Shown: one piece after another, positions 37,835 to 46,533 of the stretch
How positions within the stretch are numbered: the stretch's first letter is position 1
Layout: each line of letters opens with the position of its first letter
DNA from: Ensifer adhaerens
GTDB lineage: Bacteria; Pseudomonadota; Alphaproteobacteria; Rhizobiales; Rhizobiaceae
NCBI RefSeq assembly: GCF_020035535.1
Contig: NZ_CP083350.1
Location: 3,134,803-3,198,802, forward strand
Direction: 5' to 3'
Length of the DNA: 64,000 nt
Notes under the pieces: model-generated
The model's database searches: none
What the model was told of the DNA's origin: nothing
What the model saw: only the letters and a program-made list of their open reading frames with translations
Program-made: the position numbers and the translations under genes

Positions 37835-38502
37835 TCACTTTGCTCCATTTGGCTGTTCTGAAACACGAGGACGGAGGACCTCCGTCTCGCACTGAAAACA
37901 TCCCAAGGCGGCACCGACACCGTTTGATTAGCTTGGGCCTCGTCCTTGCGGGCATCGACGATCGCCTGGACAAGAGGCGCTTCAATCCGCCCCCTCTCCT
38001 GCCCGCCATCTCCGATCATGAGAGTCGTGATGGTTCTGGCGAGCCGGCTTCTTTCGCGTCGGACCTGCTCGTCGTACTTGACCATTGTGCCGATGGAGGG
38101 ATCGCCTCGTCCGTAGTAGGACTGCAGCATCACCTGTTCGGCCCGGGTCGGGTCCGCCCCGGCTCTCACCGCCAGCCGGTAATATCCGTCCAGCAGCGTC
38201 GCCGTGGCGCGAACGTTGAGGCATGGGTCGAAGGCGTCAGAAATCGAGAGCTTCAGCGTCCGGAGTTCTTCCATGCCGATGCCGCCGAGACCGAGCTGGA
38301 TGTCCTGCCGACCGGCTACCAATGACGTGGCGATTTCGATCGCCTCCACCTTGGTAGTGGGCTGCTCCGAAAGCGGTGCGCCGCTGTTGAACCGGATGGC
38401 GAAGGGTTCGAGCCGGCTTTCAAGGGTGACAATGGCGGCGAGTGTCTCGGCTGCAACCATGGGCGCGCACGTTTGCGCCAGTTCGAGGAAGGCAACAGGC
38501 AT
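37831..38502 (-). CDS. virB1: Lytic transglycosylase VirB1
   Basis: A 223-residue murein hydrolase that opens peptidoglycan for the secretion channel. The transglycosylase core includes AIVTLESRLEPFAIRFNSG with the catalytic Glu, LGGIGMEELRTLKLSISDA in place of the usual GxGQIN loop, and FDPCLNVRATATLLDGYYR with the conserved Asn. The ATG at 38500-38502 (MPVAFLELAQTC) follows the preceding gene after one base. No signal peptide is obvious, as in several VirB1 homologues. The C-terminal third is polar and poorly conserved. Confidence 0.88.
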   Translation of the reverse strand: MPVAFLELAQTCAPMVAAETLAAIVTLESRLEPFAIRFNSGAPLSEQPTTKVEAIEIATSLVAGRQDIQLGLGGIGMEELRTLKLSISDAFDPCLNVRATATLLDGYYRLAVRAGADPTRAEQVMLQSYYGRGDPSIGTMVKYDEQVRRERSRLARTITTLMIGDGGQERGRIEAPLVQAIVDARKDEAQANQTVSVPPWDVFSARRRSSVLVFQNSQMEQSE

Positions 38503-38503
38503 G

Positions 38504-39025
38504 TCAGTACCACACTCGTTGCTTGCCAACACCGTCAATGGTCACGTCGATGTAATGGGGTTGCGGTCGGACGTTCGGTCGCGTCGTCACATAGCGTTGG
38601 CACCGCGTCCGGCCGTCTCTCTGCCGCCACGCTGCCGACGAGGTGACCCGACCATCGTTGGAATAGCATTCAGCGTTCGAGACAGGCTGGGGCGTGGTCG
38701 AGACACAGTTCGCTTCGAGCCCGCGATCTCCATACCGCGTTGCCAGGCGATAACCGTCATTGCAGTAATAGGGGTCAAATCGGGGACGCGAGGCCTGGAA
38801 CCCAATGCCGCTGCAGGTGGGAAACGAGCGCCCTTTTGCAAGCGCGCGCCAGAGCTTGTGGATTGGGGGCCGGCACTCCGCATATTGCGTCGGACCGTTC
38901 GGATTGGATAGGCACAGGATAACTTGGCAACCCCATTCAGCCGCTCGCGCTTTACTGTCGAAAACAAGACAGAATGGCGCTAGACTGGCTGCAGCGACCA
39001 ATGCCCGTGTAAGAGACATATTCAT
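38504..39025 (-). CDS. TrbM/KikA-like conjugative transfer protein
   Basis: A 173-residue secreted, cysteine-rich protein. A signal peptide (MNMSLTRALVAAASLAPFCL) is followed by WGCQVILCLSNPNGPTQYAE, then CRPPIHKLWRALAKG and FPTCSG. This cysteine spacing and the ILCLSx...xECxPxI pattern resemble the TrbM/KikA family found in conjugation operons. Three further cysteine-containing segments follow. It is first in the virB run, one base before virB1. The start could be either of two adjacent in-frame ATGs; the first follows AAGGGTGG. Confidence 0.75.
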   Translation of the reverse strand: MNMSLTRALVAAASLAPFCLVFDSKARAAEWGCQVILCLSNPNGPTQYAECRPPIHKLWRALAKGRSFPTCSGIGFQASRPRFDPYYCNDGYRLATRYGDRGLEANCVSTTPQPVSNAECYSNDGRVTSSAAWRQRDGRTRCQRYVTTRPNVRPQPHYIDVTIDGVGKQRVWY

Positions 39026-39120
39026 GACCACCACCCTTCACTGACCCGATAGAGTGCAATCCTAACAAGCGGCGCAATTTCGCGACGCGTTTTACAATCA
39101 TATATATGACAGTTTAAAAA

Positions 39121-39489
39121 ATGACAAGCGCACTCAATGCTCATTGGCAGAGCCAGCTGTTTTCGGCCTACGCTTTGCAAGAAGTTTTCGACAAACCGGT
39201 TGAGGGAGAAACGCCGCAATCGCGTTTGAAGCAGGTCGGGATGATGACGGTGCTCTATATGATGCATCAAAACCACGAGAAGCTAACGCTTTCAAATATA
39301 TGCCAAATTACCGGGCTGACACGCAATGCGGTGGCCGAGTCGATTGATCCTCTCATTGAGCGAGGCATCTTGACCGAAACGATTGTGAAGAACTCGATGG
39401 GACGAGGAACTGCGAGGCAGTTTGAGTTCTGCCCGGACGTTTTCGATCGCCTAAGATTAAGCCCGGAGCAGCGAAAACCTGAAACGTAG
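39121..39489 (+). CDS. Small winged-helix regulator divergent from the T4SS operon
   Basis: A 122-residue DNA-binding protein of MarR-like size. KLTLSNICQITGLTRNAVAE followed by SIDPLIERGILTETIVKNSM forms a helix-turn-helix and wing, close to the pattern of MarR/ArsR-type plasmid regulators. It is divergent from the virB operon with only 95 bases between the two starts, so it may regulate that operon and itself. The region between is AT-rich (ATATATATGAC near 39100). No strong operator repeat stands out there. Confidence 0.75.
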   Translation: MTSALNAHWQSQLFSAYALQEVFDKPVEGETPQSRLKQVGMMTVLYMMHQNHEKLTLSNICQITGLTRNAVAESIDPLIERGILTETIVKNSMGRGTARQFEFCPDVFDRLRLSPEQRKPET

Positions 39490-39645
39490 TGGATTTTTTG
39501 CGACACTAACAACGGCAGCGGCGTGGGGATAGTCGGGGCAAGCCTTGGTCTCTGACCACTCGAAGGGCGTAAGCACCGTCAATTCGCGTATGCACCGGAC
39601 TTCTTCGAGAAGCTTCGTGGCACCCAAGAGGGCGTAGTTTGGCCC
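39467..39645 (-). other. Possible gene remnant in a gap between two genes
   Basis: The minus strand has an open frame reading YALLGATKLLEEVRCIREL and then TVLTPFEWSETKACPDYPHA, with protein-like composition but no ATG and a stop directly upstream. It overlaps the 3' end of the winged-helix gene. I do not recognise the family. It may be the tail of a lost gene. The remainder of 39490-39753 shows nothing else. Confidence 0.2.
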
Positions 39646-39753
39646 CTAGACTTCAAATCGCCCTGCCAGATCTGCTTTTCGCGGTCGCTGGACGAAAGCC
39701 TGCACCGCGATATTCACTTACTGAAGCAGATTGCCAAAGAGGGGATGCACTCT

Positions 39754-41283
39754 TCACCTGGCCGTACGCCGCAGCGCTTCCAGTAGCGGTCGCAGTTTGT
39801 GCTTGCGCCGGTGCTGCTCGACGAGCCCATCAAGGTGCGCAAGCCACTCGTCGGACCGTCCGCAAACCTTATGGGCGCGCGCGGCAACGCCGAGCCACTG
39901 CGCGGCCCTCTCGTAGCGACTTGATCTTCCTTCAGACATGATCGGATCGGCCATGCGGCATGCAAGGACAATCGCCCAATCGGGGTGACCCACCAATGCC
40001 CTTTCAGCAAGCCGAGCCAGCGTCTGGTCACGCGAACTGAAGAAACGGGTTTCATCCAGGTTAATGCCAGCAACGGCCTCGGCGACCAAGTCCTCGTCGA
40101 GCAGGATTTCGATCCGCTCATGGGCGTAAGGTGCCGCCATCAGCGCCGCGAGCAGCATCTCGCGCAATTTCGGCCAGTCCAACGGAGTGGCAAGTTTCTC
40201 TGCCATGCGGAAATCGTCACGTGCAAGGCTCTCTTCGAAGGCTACGCGCGCTGCCCTGAGCATCATATCCCGGTTGCCCGCCTCATGCGCCGCCTGGCGC
40301 AGCCAACGTGCCAGCAATGCCCTGCCCGTCCTGTGACGCCAATTTTCTTCACCTTCGCCGAGCCCCGCTCGCGACAGGCCCCATGCACCGAGGTCGATCG
40401 CCGTTTCGAAGTGGCCGACAGCAGCGACGGGTTCGGCAAGCCGCAAGAGGTCACCATGCGATTTCAGCCGCACATGGGCTAGCGCGACCGCCTCGTCGAC
40501 ACGCCCCGCCTGCGCAAGCTTCACAGCATGGTCGCAATGGAACCCCGCGGCACGGGAAAGGTTGAGGAAATGCTCACTACGTCCCATAGCTTCGAGCGCG
40601 GCAAGTCTCGCCCGCGTCAGATCGTCATCGAGCGGATCACTACCTCCCCCAGGCGGCCAGCTCTGCCCAAGCCCTGCGGGCGTCGCACGAAGGCCTGGCT
40701 CGTCCCAACCCTGCATGCAAGCTGCAATGGCGGTAGAAAAGGCATCATCGGCGCCAAATTCAGCGAGTTCGCCCTGCCAGCCGGTCAATTCGTCGGCGAG
40801 GTCATCGCGCTCCTCCGCTGAGATTTCATCCATGAGCGCGGCTTGAGCGATCAGTTTATCAAGCCGAGGAAAGAACTCGTGCAGGGTTTCGTCCCAATCG
40901 GCGTTCTCCGGCCAGTATGCGGTCAACCCTGAGGCCACGGGCTTCAAGATCGCTAATGCATCGGCGGCGCGCCCCTCGGCAAGAAAGGGTTCAGCCTCAT
41001 CGATCAGTTGTTCGAGCGCCGCCTCATCGATAGCCGCAGATTTATCCCAACCGTGCCGATGGCGCACGGAACCGCTCTCAGAGAAGAGCGCTTCGGCGCG
41101 ACGACGAAACGGCACAGGGTCGAGCAGCGTGCTCGCCTCATCAGCCACCGAAACCGCGAACCTGGTATCGAGCCAAAGGGCAAAGTCCTCGTCTCTCTCG
41201 GCGTGTTCGAGCACAAACGCCTCGAGCCGTTCACGCGAAATCGTCCGTATTTGCTCCGCGCGCTTGTTCTCCGCCTGCTTCAT
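39754..41283 (-). CDS. SWIM-associated-type (DUF6880-like) hypothetical protein
   Basis: A 509-residue, mostly helical soluble protein. Repeated helix pairs and the C-terminal end RYERAAQWLGVAARAHKVCG, then HRRKHKLRPLLEALR, look like the C-terminal region of proteins that normally carry an N-terminal SWIM zinc finger. The SWIM C-x-C-x-H cluster is not seen here, and the protein begins MKQAENKRAEQIRTISRERL with a GGGGAG site before its ATG. It may be a separate subfamily or the helical half of such a protein. Function unknown. It ends near a short gap with the T4SS-linked regulator. Confidence 0.6.
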   Translation of the reverse strand: MKQAENKRAEQIRTISRERLEAFVLEHAERDEDFALWLDTRFAVSVADEASTLLDPVPFRRRAEALFSESGSVRHRHGWDKSAAIDEAALEQLIDEAEPFLAEGRAADALAILKPVASGLTAYWPENADWDETLHEFFPRLDKLIAQAALMDEISAEERDDLADELTGWQGELAEFGADDAFSTAIAACMQGWDEPGLRATPAGLGQSWPPGGGSDPLDDDLTRARLAALEAMGRSEHFLNLSRAAGFHCDHAVKLAQAGRVDEAVALAHVRLKSHGDLLRLAEPVAAVGHFETAIDLGAWGLSRAGLGEGEENWRHRTGRALLARWLRQAAHEAGNRDMMLRAARVAFEESLARDDFRMAEKLATPLDWPKLREMLLAALMAAPYAHERIEILLDEDLVAEAVAGINLDETRFFSSRDQTLARLAERALVGHPDWAIVLACRMADPIMSEGRSSRYERAAQWLGVAARAHKVCGRSDEWLAHLDGLVEQHRRKHKLRPLLEALRRTAR

Positions 41284-41328
41284 CCGTACTCCCCGGAGAA
41301 TTGACTTCTCGCCGACGATGCGTTGGTT

Positions 41329-42033
41329 TCAAATCAGCTTTAGCTTCGTCGCCAGCGCCGTCGCCTGCGGAAGCGAGTAGGCATTGAGCTTCCTGCACGC
41401 ATTATTCATGTGAAAATTGACGTTCCAGTAAGTCATGTTCTCGATGTCGGCGATTACACTCATCGACTTACCCTCAGATGCCCACTTGAGCATAAGCGCT
41501 TGTTTGGCGGTTAGGCCGATGTTGGGCTTTGCTGTGGGTTCAATTTCTGTCTGCTCGATCCGCACATGAAGCTGAGCGACCGCCGTCGCGGCTGCAACCG
41601 GATCGATATCCCGTTTGAGCGAGAGGGAAGGCTGGTGCGAGGCAACTGTCAGCATTGCCATACGTCTGAACGCAGTAGCGACCGGAATGGTGATGCCCGA
41701 CCGAATGCCGAAACCGGCGGCATCCAAATAAAACTGCCGAACACGCGTCGATCTCACTGTCCTTGAATTTTCGGAAGACCAAGTGAACGCTTTCATCGTG
41801 GCCCTTGCAATGTGGATCACGGGGTCAATCTCGTTGAAGCCCTTTGAGAAATACCAATCCTGCCAGTCGGGATGGTAATTCGACACAGCAAACGTTCCGA
41901 CGGGTTGAAGATTAAGGTAGGCGTAATACTCGAATCCGAGTTCTTCAGCGAGTTCGGTGAGCGCTTCGTTGAACATCTCCTTGGTGCGCGCCACGGTGGA
42001 AACATCGGTTAGCTTCTGAAACCAGCTCTTCAC
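41329..42033 (-). CDS. traR: TraR-like LuxR-family quorum-sensing regulator
   Basis: A 234-residue acyl-homoserine-lactone receptor, the exact length of Agrobacterium TraR. The N-terminal domain has SNYHPDWQDWYFSKGFNEID, which keeps the TraR ligand residues Tyr53, Trp57, Tyr61 and Asp70, and FTWSSEN with Trp85. FGIRSGITIPV is also conserved. The C-terminal LuxR helix-turn-helix reads LTAKQALMLKWASEGKSMSVI. GTG at 42031-42033 was chosen, with GGAGGAG just upstream; a longer frame to 42165 has no such site. No traI synthase or traM antiactivator is visible here. It probably links conjugation to cell density. Confidence 0.85.
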   Translation of the reverse strand: MKSWFQKLTDVSTVARTKEMFNEALTELAEELGFEYYAYLNLQPVGTFAVSNYHPDWQDWYFSKGFNEIDPVIHIARATMKAFTWSSENSRTVRSTRVRQFYLDAAGFGIRSGITIPVATAFRRMAMLTVASHQPSLSLKRDIDPVAAATAVAQLHVRIEQTEIEPTAKPNIGLTAKQALMLKWASEGKSMSVIADIENMTYWNVNFHMNNACRKLNAYSLPQATALATKLKLI

Positions 42034-42236
42034 CTTCTCCTCCTTTTTTGCCCTCTCGTCGTACTGAAGCAATGCCCGGCCCAGCAACATTCTGGACCTT
42101 TCGTCGGTGGCCAATAGCCATAGACCGGCGTGCGAAGCAGCCGGCGAGCTGTGCTCCTGCCTCAACTCGCCTTCAATATGAAGGTCCGAGGACCGCCGTC
42201 GCCAACCTCTGGCCGCCTAAGTTGCCACTTACCTAT

Positions 42237-43196
42237 CTACTCGCTATGCGCCGGCAGACGGCGCTTGGTGTTGTTTCTTCCGGAATGGTCGCCCACAGCT
42301 TTAAGCGATTTTGATGCCGCTGCCAGCGTGCGGGCAATCTCTACAATCTCTTCACGGTTTGCGGTCGGATCCTCCCTGTTCCAGGCAAGCCCCATGCCGA
42401 TCGTGAAATCCACCCCCTTCACTTCCCGAAGGCGAAACGACTGGTGGGGCAAATCCCTGGTCCATTCCGGCACGAAACCCACGCCAATCCCGGCCGCGAC
42501 CAGCGAAACCAAGGAGAGTGTGTCGTCGCAACTACAGGCGACCTGATCGAGAAGGCCAAATTTTCTGAACTGCTCGAAGAAGTACTTTTCCGTGTAAGAT
42601 AGATTTGAGCGGGAAAAGGAGATGATCCGCTCCCGTTTCAGATCGTTCATTGTGACAGTTTCCGCCGTCTCAAGCCGGCTGCCAAGGGGCACCGCAAGAA
42701 GATATCGCTCGTTGGCGATGCTCTGCCAACGCAGCGATCCGATGTTTTCGACTGGCCGGATGAAGCCAAGGTTGATACGACCCTTCTCCAGGTCGCGGAT
42801 GATTGCATCCGTGGAACCGCTGCTCACGTGAATCTGGATATCGGGAAATCGCTTGCCGAGCTTGCTTAGAAAGAGCGGCAGCACACCGAAGGTCGCTGGG
42901 TATATGGTTCCAATCGTGATCCGATCGACATTCTTGCCTGCAACCGCCCGGACGATCGCTGAACTGCTTTCAATTTCCCGCAGAACACTGATGCACCGCT
43001 CGTAAAAAACTTCGCCGGGTTTTGTCAGTTGAACACGGCGCGTCGAGCGAATGAGAAGCTGCACGCCAAGCTCCCTTTCCAGCGCCTGGATCTGCAAGCT
43101 GAGGGCAGGTTGCGCCATAGACAGCGTTGCCGCGGCGCGGCCGAAATGAAGCTCCTCAGCCAGCGTCGCAAAACATCTCATCTGACGGAGTTCCAT
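42237..43196 (-). CDS. LysR-family transcriptional regulator
   Basis: A 319-residue regulator. The N-terminal winged helix reads MRCFATLAEELHFGRAAATL and SMAQPALSLQIQALERELGVQLL, then RSTRRVQLTKPGE, a typical LysR DNA-binding domain. The ligand domain starts near residue 90 (DRITIGTIYPATFGVLPLFL) and resembles CbbR/BenM-type sensors. It is divergent from the MNT-HEPN gene with 150 bases between starts. A palindrome in that space is a candidate site. The controlled genes and the inducer are unknown. Confidence 0.9.
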   Translation of the reverse strand: MELRQMRCFATLAEELHFGRAAATLSMAQPALSLQIQALERELGVQLLIRSTRRVQLTKPGEVFYERCISVLREIESSSAIVRAVAGKNVDRITIGTIYPATFGVLPLFLSKLGKRFPDIQIHVSSGSTDAIIRDLEKGRINLGFIRPVENIGSLRWQSIANERYLLAVPLGSRLETAETVTMNDLKRERIISFSRSNLSYTEKYFFEQFRKFGLLDQVACSCDDTLSLVSLVAAGIGVGFVPEWTRDLPHQSFRLREVKGVDFTIGMGLAWNREDPTANREEIVEIARTLAAASKSLKAVGDHSGRNNTKRRLPAHSE

Positions 43197-43224
43197 TCCC
43201 GGTCCTCTGTATCCGCGCCAATCA

Positions 43225-43242
43225 ATCTACAAGCCGGTAGAT
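43225..43242. promoter_or_regulatory. Candidate LysR operator
   Basis: ATCTAC and GTAGAT form a perfect six-base inverted repeat around a six-base spacer, 29 bases before the LysR ATG and 105 bases before the MNT-HEPN ATG. LysR proteins usually bind such T-N11-A-like sites in divergent promoters, so this may control both directions. Confidence 0.4.
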
Positions 43243-43346
43243 CATTCATTAATTTCCACCCTATATCAATATGCTGTTTTTTTATAATCCAGTGCCCATG
43301 AATTTCGGTAGTAGACGGCGAGTCGTCTTTATCCTATCGGTTGAAT

Positions 43347-44252
43347 ATGAAAACGAGCCTCGAACATCTTCCCGAAAAGAAGCAGCGCGAGCTTGCCCGC
43401 GCCGTGGAGATCATTCACGAGGAGTTTGCCGATGCGCTCGAGGGAAGTTCGGCCGACTTCAAGAAGCGCGGCCGGATCCTGAAGATTATCCTGTTCGGTT
43501 CCTACGCCCGCGGAACGTGGGTCGATGAACCGCATACGATGAAGGGTTACCGCTCCGACTACGACATCCTCGTCATCGTCAATTCGAAGAAGCTCGCCGA
43601 ACCGGAGTACTGGGACAAGGCGACCGACCGGCTGATATGGGACAAAAGCGTCTCGACGCCGGTTGGGCTGATCGTCCATGGCGCCCGGGAGGTGAACAAC
43701 TTCCTTGCGGACGGACAATATTTCTTCGTCGACATCGTGCGCGAAGGCATCTCGCTTTACGAACTCGACGATCGGCCACTAGCAGAACCGCGTCCACGGA
43801 CGCCGGCGGATGCTTTTCGGTTTGCCAAAGAACACTTCGATGATCGCCTGCCCCAGGCCAAAACGTTTGCTGATGGCGCCGAGATTTTTGTCAGCCGGAG
43901 GAGACTCAAGGAAGCAGCGTTTTTGCTGCATCAGTCAATAGAGCAGGCCTATTCAGGGCTGCTGCTCGTCCTTACGAACTATAGTCCGCCTTCGCACAAC
44001 CTCAAATTTCTCCGAGGCCTCGCTGAGGATCGCGACCGGCGGCTTATCGAAGCTTGGCCCCGCGACCAGCACCGCTTTACCGCCTGGTACAACATTCTCA
44101 ACGAAGCCTATGTGAAGGCCCGCTACTCCAAGCACTTTGATATCACCGAGGAAGGGCTCGACTGGCTTATCGAACGGACGGAGCATCTTCTCCGGCTTGT
44201 TGAGACGGTCTGTAACGAGCGGCTGGAGGAGCTAGAGCGGGCCTCAGCGTAA
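43347..44252 (+). CDS. Nucleotidyltransferase-HEPN domain fusion (MNT-HEPN type)
   Basis: A 301-residue fused protein. Residues about 35-90 hold a nucleotidyltransferase: ILFGSYARGTW supplies the GS motif and SDYDILVI the DxD metal ligands, with an insertion between them. The C-terminal half (about 165-295) is a helical HEPN domain (AAFLLHQSIEQAYSGLLLVL, later KARYSKHFDITEEGLDWLIE, with an R-x3-H variant of the HEPN RNase motif). In two-gene MntA-HepT systems the transferase adenylylates the HEPN toxin; here both are one chain. The ATG at 43347 is preferred over an upstream TTG. A self-regulated toxin or stress kinase-like function is plausible but unproven. Confidence 0.85.
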   Translation: MKTSLEHLPEKKQRELARAVEIIHEEFADALEGSSADFKKRGRILKIILFGSYARGTWVDEPHTMKGYRSDYDILVIVNSKKLAEPEYWDKATDRLIWDKSVSTPVGLIVHGAREVNNFLADGQYFFVDIVREGISLYELDDRPLAEPRPRTPADAFRFAKEHFDDRLPQAKTFADGAEIFVSRRRLKEAAFLLHQSIEQAYSGLLLVLTNYSPPSHNLKFLRGLAEDRDRRLIEAWPRDQHRFTAWYNILNEAYVKARYSKHFDITEEGLDWLIERTEHLLRLVETVCNERLEELERASA

Positions 44253-44270
44253 CTCCGTCAGCGTAACTCC
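44244..44270 (+). repeat. Tandem duplication across the stop of the MNT-HEPN gene
   Basis: TCAGCGTAACTCCG (44244-44257) is followed at once by TCAGCGTAACTCC (44258-44270). The first copy contains the gene's TAA stop (44250-44252). It looks like a recent slippage or repair duplication. The remaining space to 44457 holds no gene I can support. Confidence 0.8.
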
Positions 44271-44457
44271 ACACACCTACATCTCAGCAAGGCATGCGGT
44301 TAAGAATGAGCGTACGGCGTGATCAATAGGTTGCACCGCTTGAATACGCGCTAGACCGTGTGGCAGACGTCATTGACATTGCCGATGCCCGCCAAATTGG
44401 GCCGGCCATAATGATGGTGATCCTGACAAACGTCTTCGTTCGTTGTTGCAGAATGCC

Positions 44458-44739
44458 TCATTTAGCCATCCGCTTGGTGCACTGATTGCTCTGCTTTATG
44501 CAGGCAATCTCCGCCGTCGAGCATTCAGCAACGCCGTTTAAGACCACACAATGCGAGCATTGGTCGGTGAATTCCAAGCAATCCGGATTTGCCTTGATGA
44601 AGTCCTGCAGGCTGGCATCCTCGGTCGGTCGCGGTTCGGGAACAGCATCTTCAATGGGCGTGTCCGCCGCTTGAGAAGTCGTCAGTCCCGCCATGGTCAT
44701 CGCCAGGCAAAGCGCGACACGAAGGCTGAAACGCTTCAT
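44458..44739 (-). CDS. Small secreted cysteine-rich hypothetical protein
   Basis: A 93-residue protein with a signal peptide (MKRFSLRVALCLAMTMAGLT, cleaved near SQAA-D). The mature part has six cysteines (PDCLEFTDQCSHCVV, ECSTAEIACIKQSNQC) that could form three disulfide bonds in the periplasm. The N-terminal mature segment is acidic and proline-rich. AGGAGTAAGGG precedes the ATG. I do not recognise the family, and it stands alone between an amidohydrolase remnant and the MNT-HEPN gene. Confidence 0.6.
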   Translation of the reverse strand: MKRFSLRVALCLAMTMAGLTTSQAADTPIEDAVPEPRPTEDASLQDFIKANPDCLEFTDQCSHCVVLNGVAECSTAEIACIKQSNQCTKRMAK

Positions 44740-44857
44740 CCCTTACTCCTCCTCAGCGCAAATACTGACGCTGCGTGAAACGCCTCTCCAGCGGGAACGG
44801 CGCAGTTTCAGAAAGTGCCGTCACAATGGCCGTCACGCAAGCGACGTTCCGCCGCCC

Positions 44858-46011
44858 TCATCCCAGTTCGTTGCGGATCGCCCGCATGAAAACCTTGGCG
44901 CCGATGCCGATCAAGCCATCGGGGAAATCATAGTCCGGATTGTGCAGCCGCGCATGGTTCTCGCCAGCGCCGAGGAAAAACATCGCAGCAGGCGCCACGC
45001 GCCCGAAAAGCCCGAAATCTTCCGAACCCTTCATCGGCAGCACGCCCTCGCGGCGGTCATGGCTGACGCCCTCCTCGTCCATGGCGCGCGCGAGCGCGGC
45101 GACGGCGACCTCCGCATTGCTGCACTGGTGGAACACATCCTCATAGCCGATCGCAACCTTCAGCCCCGCGGCCTCCGCCGCCTTCGCAACCAGCGCCTCG
45201 GCGCGCGCCACGAGATCGGCCATGCGCGCGTCGGTCAGCGTCCTGAGCGTCGCCCAGATCTCGGCATGGCCAGGGCTGATTCCGAAGGCCGCCTCGCCGA
45301 GCCGCGCATGCGTAACTGTCACCAGCGTGTAGTTCTCATCAAGCGGCCCGTTGTTGCCGAGCGCCGTCAGACCGGAAAGCAGCAACGCGACGGCAAAGGT
45401 CGGCGCGATGCCGTCCTCGGTGTCGAGGCATGCGCCGTCTTGCCCGAAAGCGAAATCCGCATGCCGCGCGAGGCGCAATTGACCGGGCCGGAACGAAGTG
45501 CGGCATGGCCGAGGCCGATGCCCGGAAAATTATGCAGCGACAGGACCAGGTCCGGCTTGATGTCAGCAAATTTCGGGTCGGCAAGCACGGCTGCCGCCCC
45601 GGCGCCGTTTTCCTCTGCCGGCTGGAACATCAGGATAGCCCGGCCTTTCGCCGGCCGCTTGCGCCCCAGTCCCTTGGCAAGCGCCATCAGGATCGTCATG
45701 TGCCCGTCATGGCCGCAGAGATGCCCCTTGCCTGTGATCTCCGAGCGGTGCGCGACGTCCGAGATCTCCTCGATCGGCAGCCCGTCGAGTTCGGCGCGCA
45801 CTATCACCGTCGGCCCTGGCTCGGGCCCTTCATAGATCGCAGCCACCCCGTGCCCGCCAAGGCCGGTGATGACAGCATCTGGCTTCGTCTCAGCCAAGGC
45901 AGCAAAGATCGTCTCCGCCGTCTCCCGCTCCTCGCCCGAGACCTCCGGCCGCCGATGCAGCTCACGCCTGAAGGCCGTCAACGCCTCAAGTTCACGGTCG
46001 ATCAGAAACAT
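44858..46011 (-). pseudogene. Frameshifted M20 amidohydrolase (hippurate hydrolase-like)
   Basis: The protein is split between two frames. The first (46011 to about 45425) has FRRELHRRPEVSGEE, VRAELDGLPIEE, GHLCGHDGHMTILMALAKGL and FQPAEENGAGA, the metal-binding M20 peptidase motifs, then SLSGKTAHAST. The second (about 45425 to 44858) continues with EDGIAPTFAVALLLSGLTAL, GNNGPLDENYTLVTVTHA and GSEDFGLFGRVAPAAMFFLG and ends RNELG. Joining STP to EDG needs one extra base near 45420, so the gene has a single frameshift. The protein would otherwise be a normal 385-residue carboxypeptidase/amidohydrolase. A sequencing error cannot be excluded. Confidence 0.8.
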
Positions 46012-46475
46012 TCGCGCCCCACAGGTTCTTTATCCGGATAGGAGGTCCAGTTTCCGGCTACGGCTCACACGTCTGGACAACGCACGATCCTGGACCCTTC
46101 AAAAGTCTCCCAACCATGATCTTAGACCATCTCCGCTATCGAAAGAGAAGAGCGAAAGACTTCCGGGGGCATGGCTGCAGCGCATGGACTTCAGCGCCTT
46201 CTTCCCAAGTGCGGCGCCGATCGCACTGGAACTTTTTCGCCCCAGTTGCAGTCAGGAAACTGGTTGCCGGAAAGAGCGTCCAAAGTACGCACGGCTTTCA
46301 GAGATTTCTTCAAGTAAGTGAAGCCCCAAAACTGGGGAGTTGAATTGCCTTTTTGCGCGGAATTGGACACGAGACGTCTTGCGCCAGGCTGCTTAGAGCT
46401 TGTCACTCCGGCCGCGTCATTTCCGGTTGAATGGCCCACCACACCCAATTGCTGCGACCTCCAACTTCCCCTACA
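46012..46475. other. Region without a supported gene before the BMP-type operon
   Basis: Open frames on both strands in this stretch have no family resemblance. A CCCCA-aaac-TGGGG hairpin lies at 46324-46337. Otherwise I see nothing in it. Confidence 0.5.
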
Positions 46476-46491
46476 TTGACCAAGTGGTAAA
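46476..46491. promoter_or_regulatory. Palindrome before the BMP-type binding protein gene
   Basis: TTGACCAAGTGGTAAA matches TTNACCANNTGGTNAA, a symmetric operator-like site of the GntR style, ending 43 bases before the ATG. TTGACC could also serve as a -35 element, so repression is a natural mechanism. Confidence 0.5.
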
Positions 46492-46533
46492 AAAGACGCG
46501 CGCCAAACGCGCAATCAATCAGAGGGGAACTCA

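Noticed and set aside
46012..46514. Open frames in the space before the BMP operon
   Set aside because: None shows a family motif, a good ribosome site or convincing composition.
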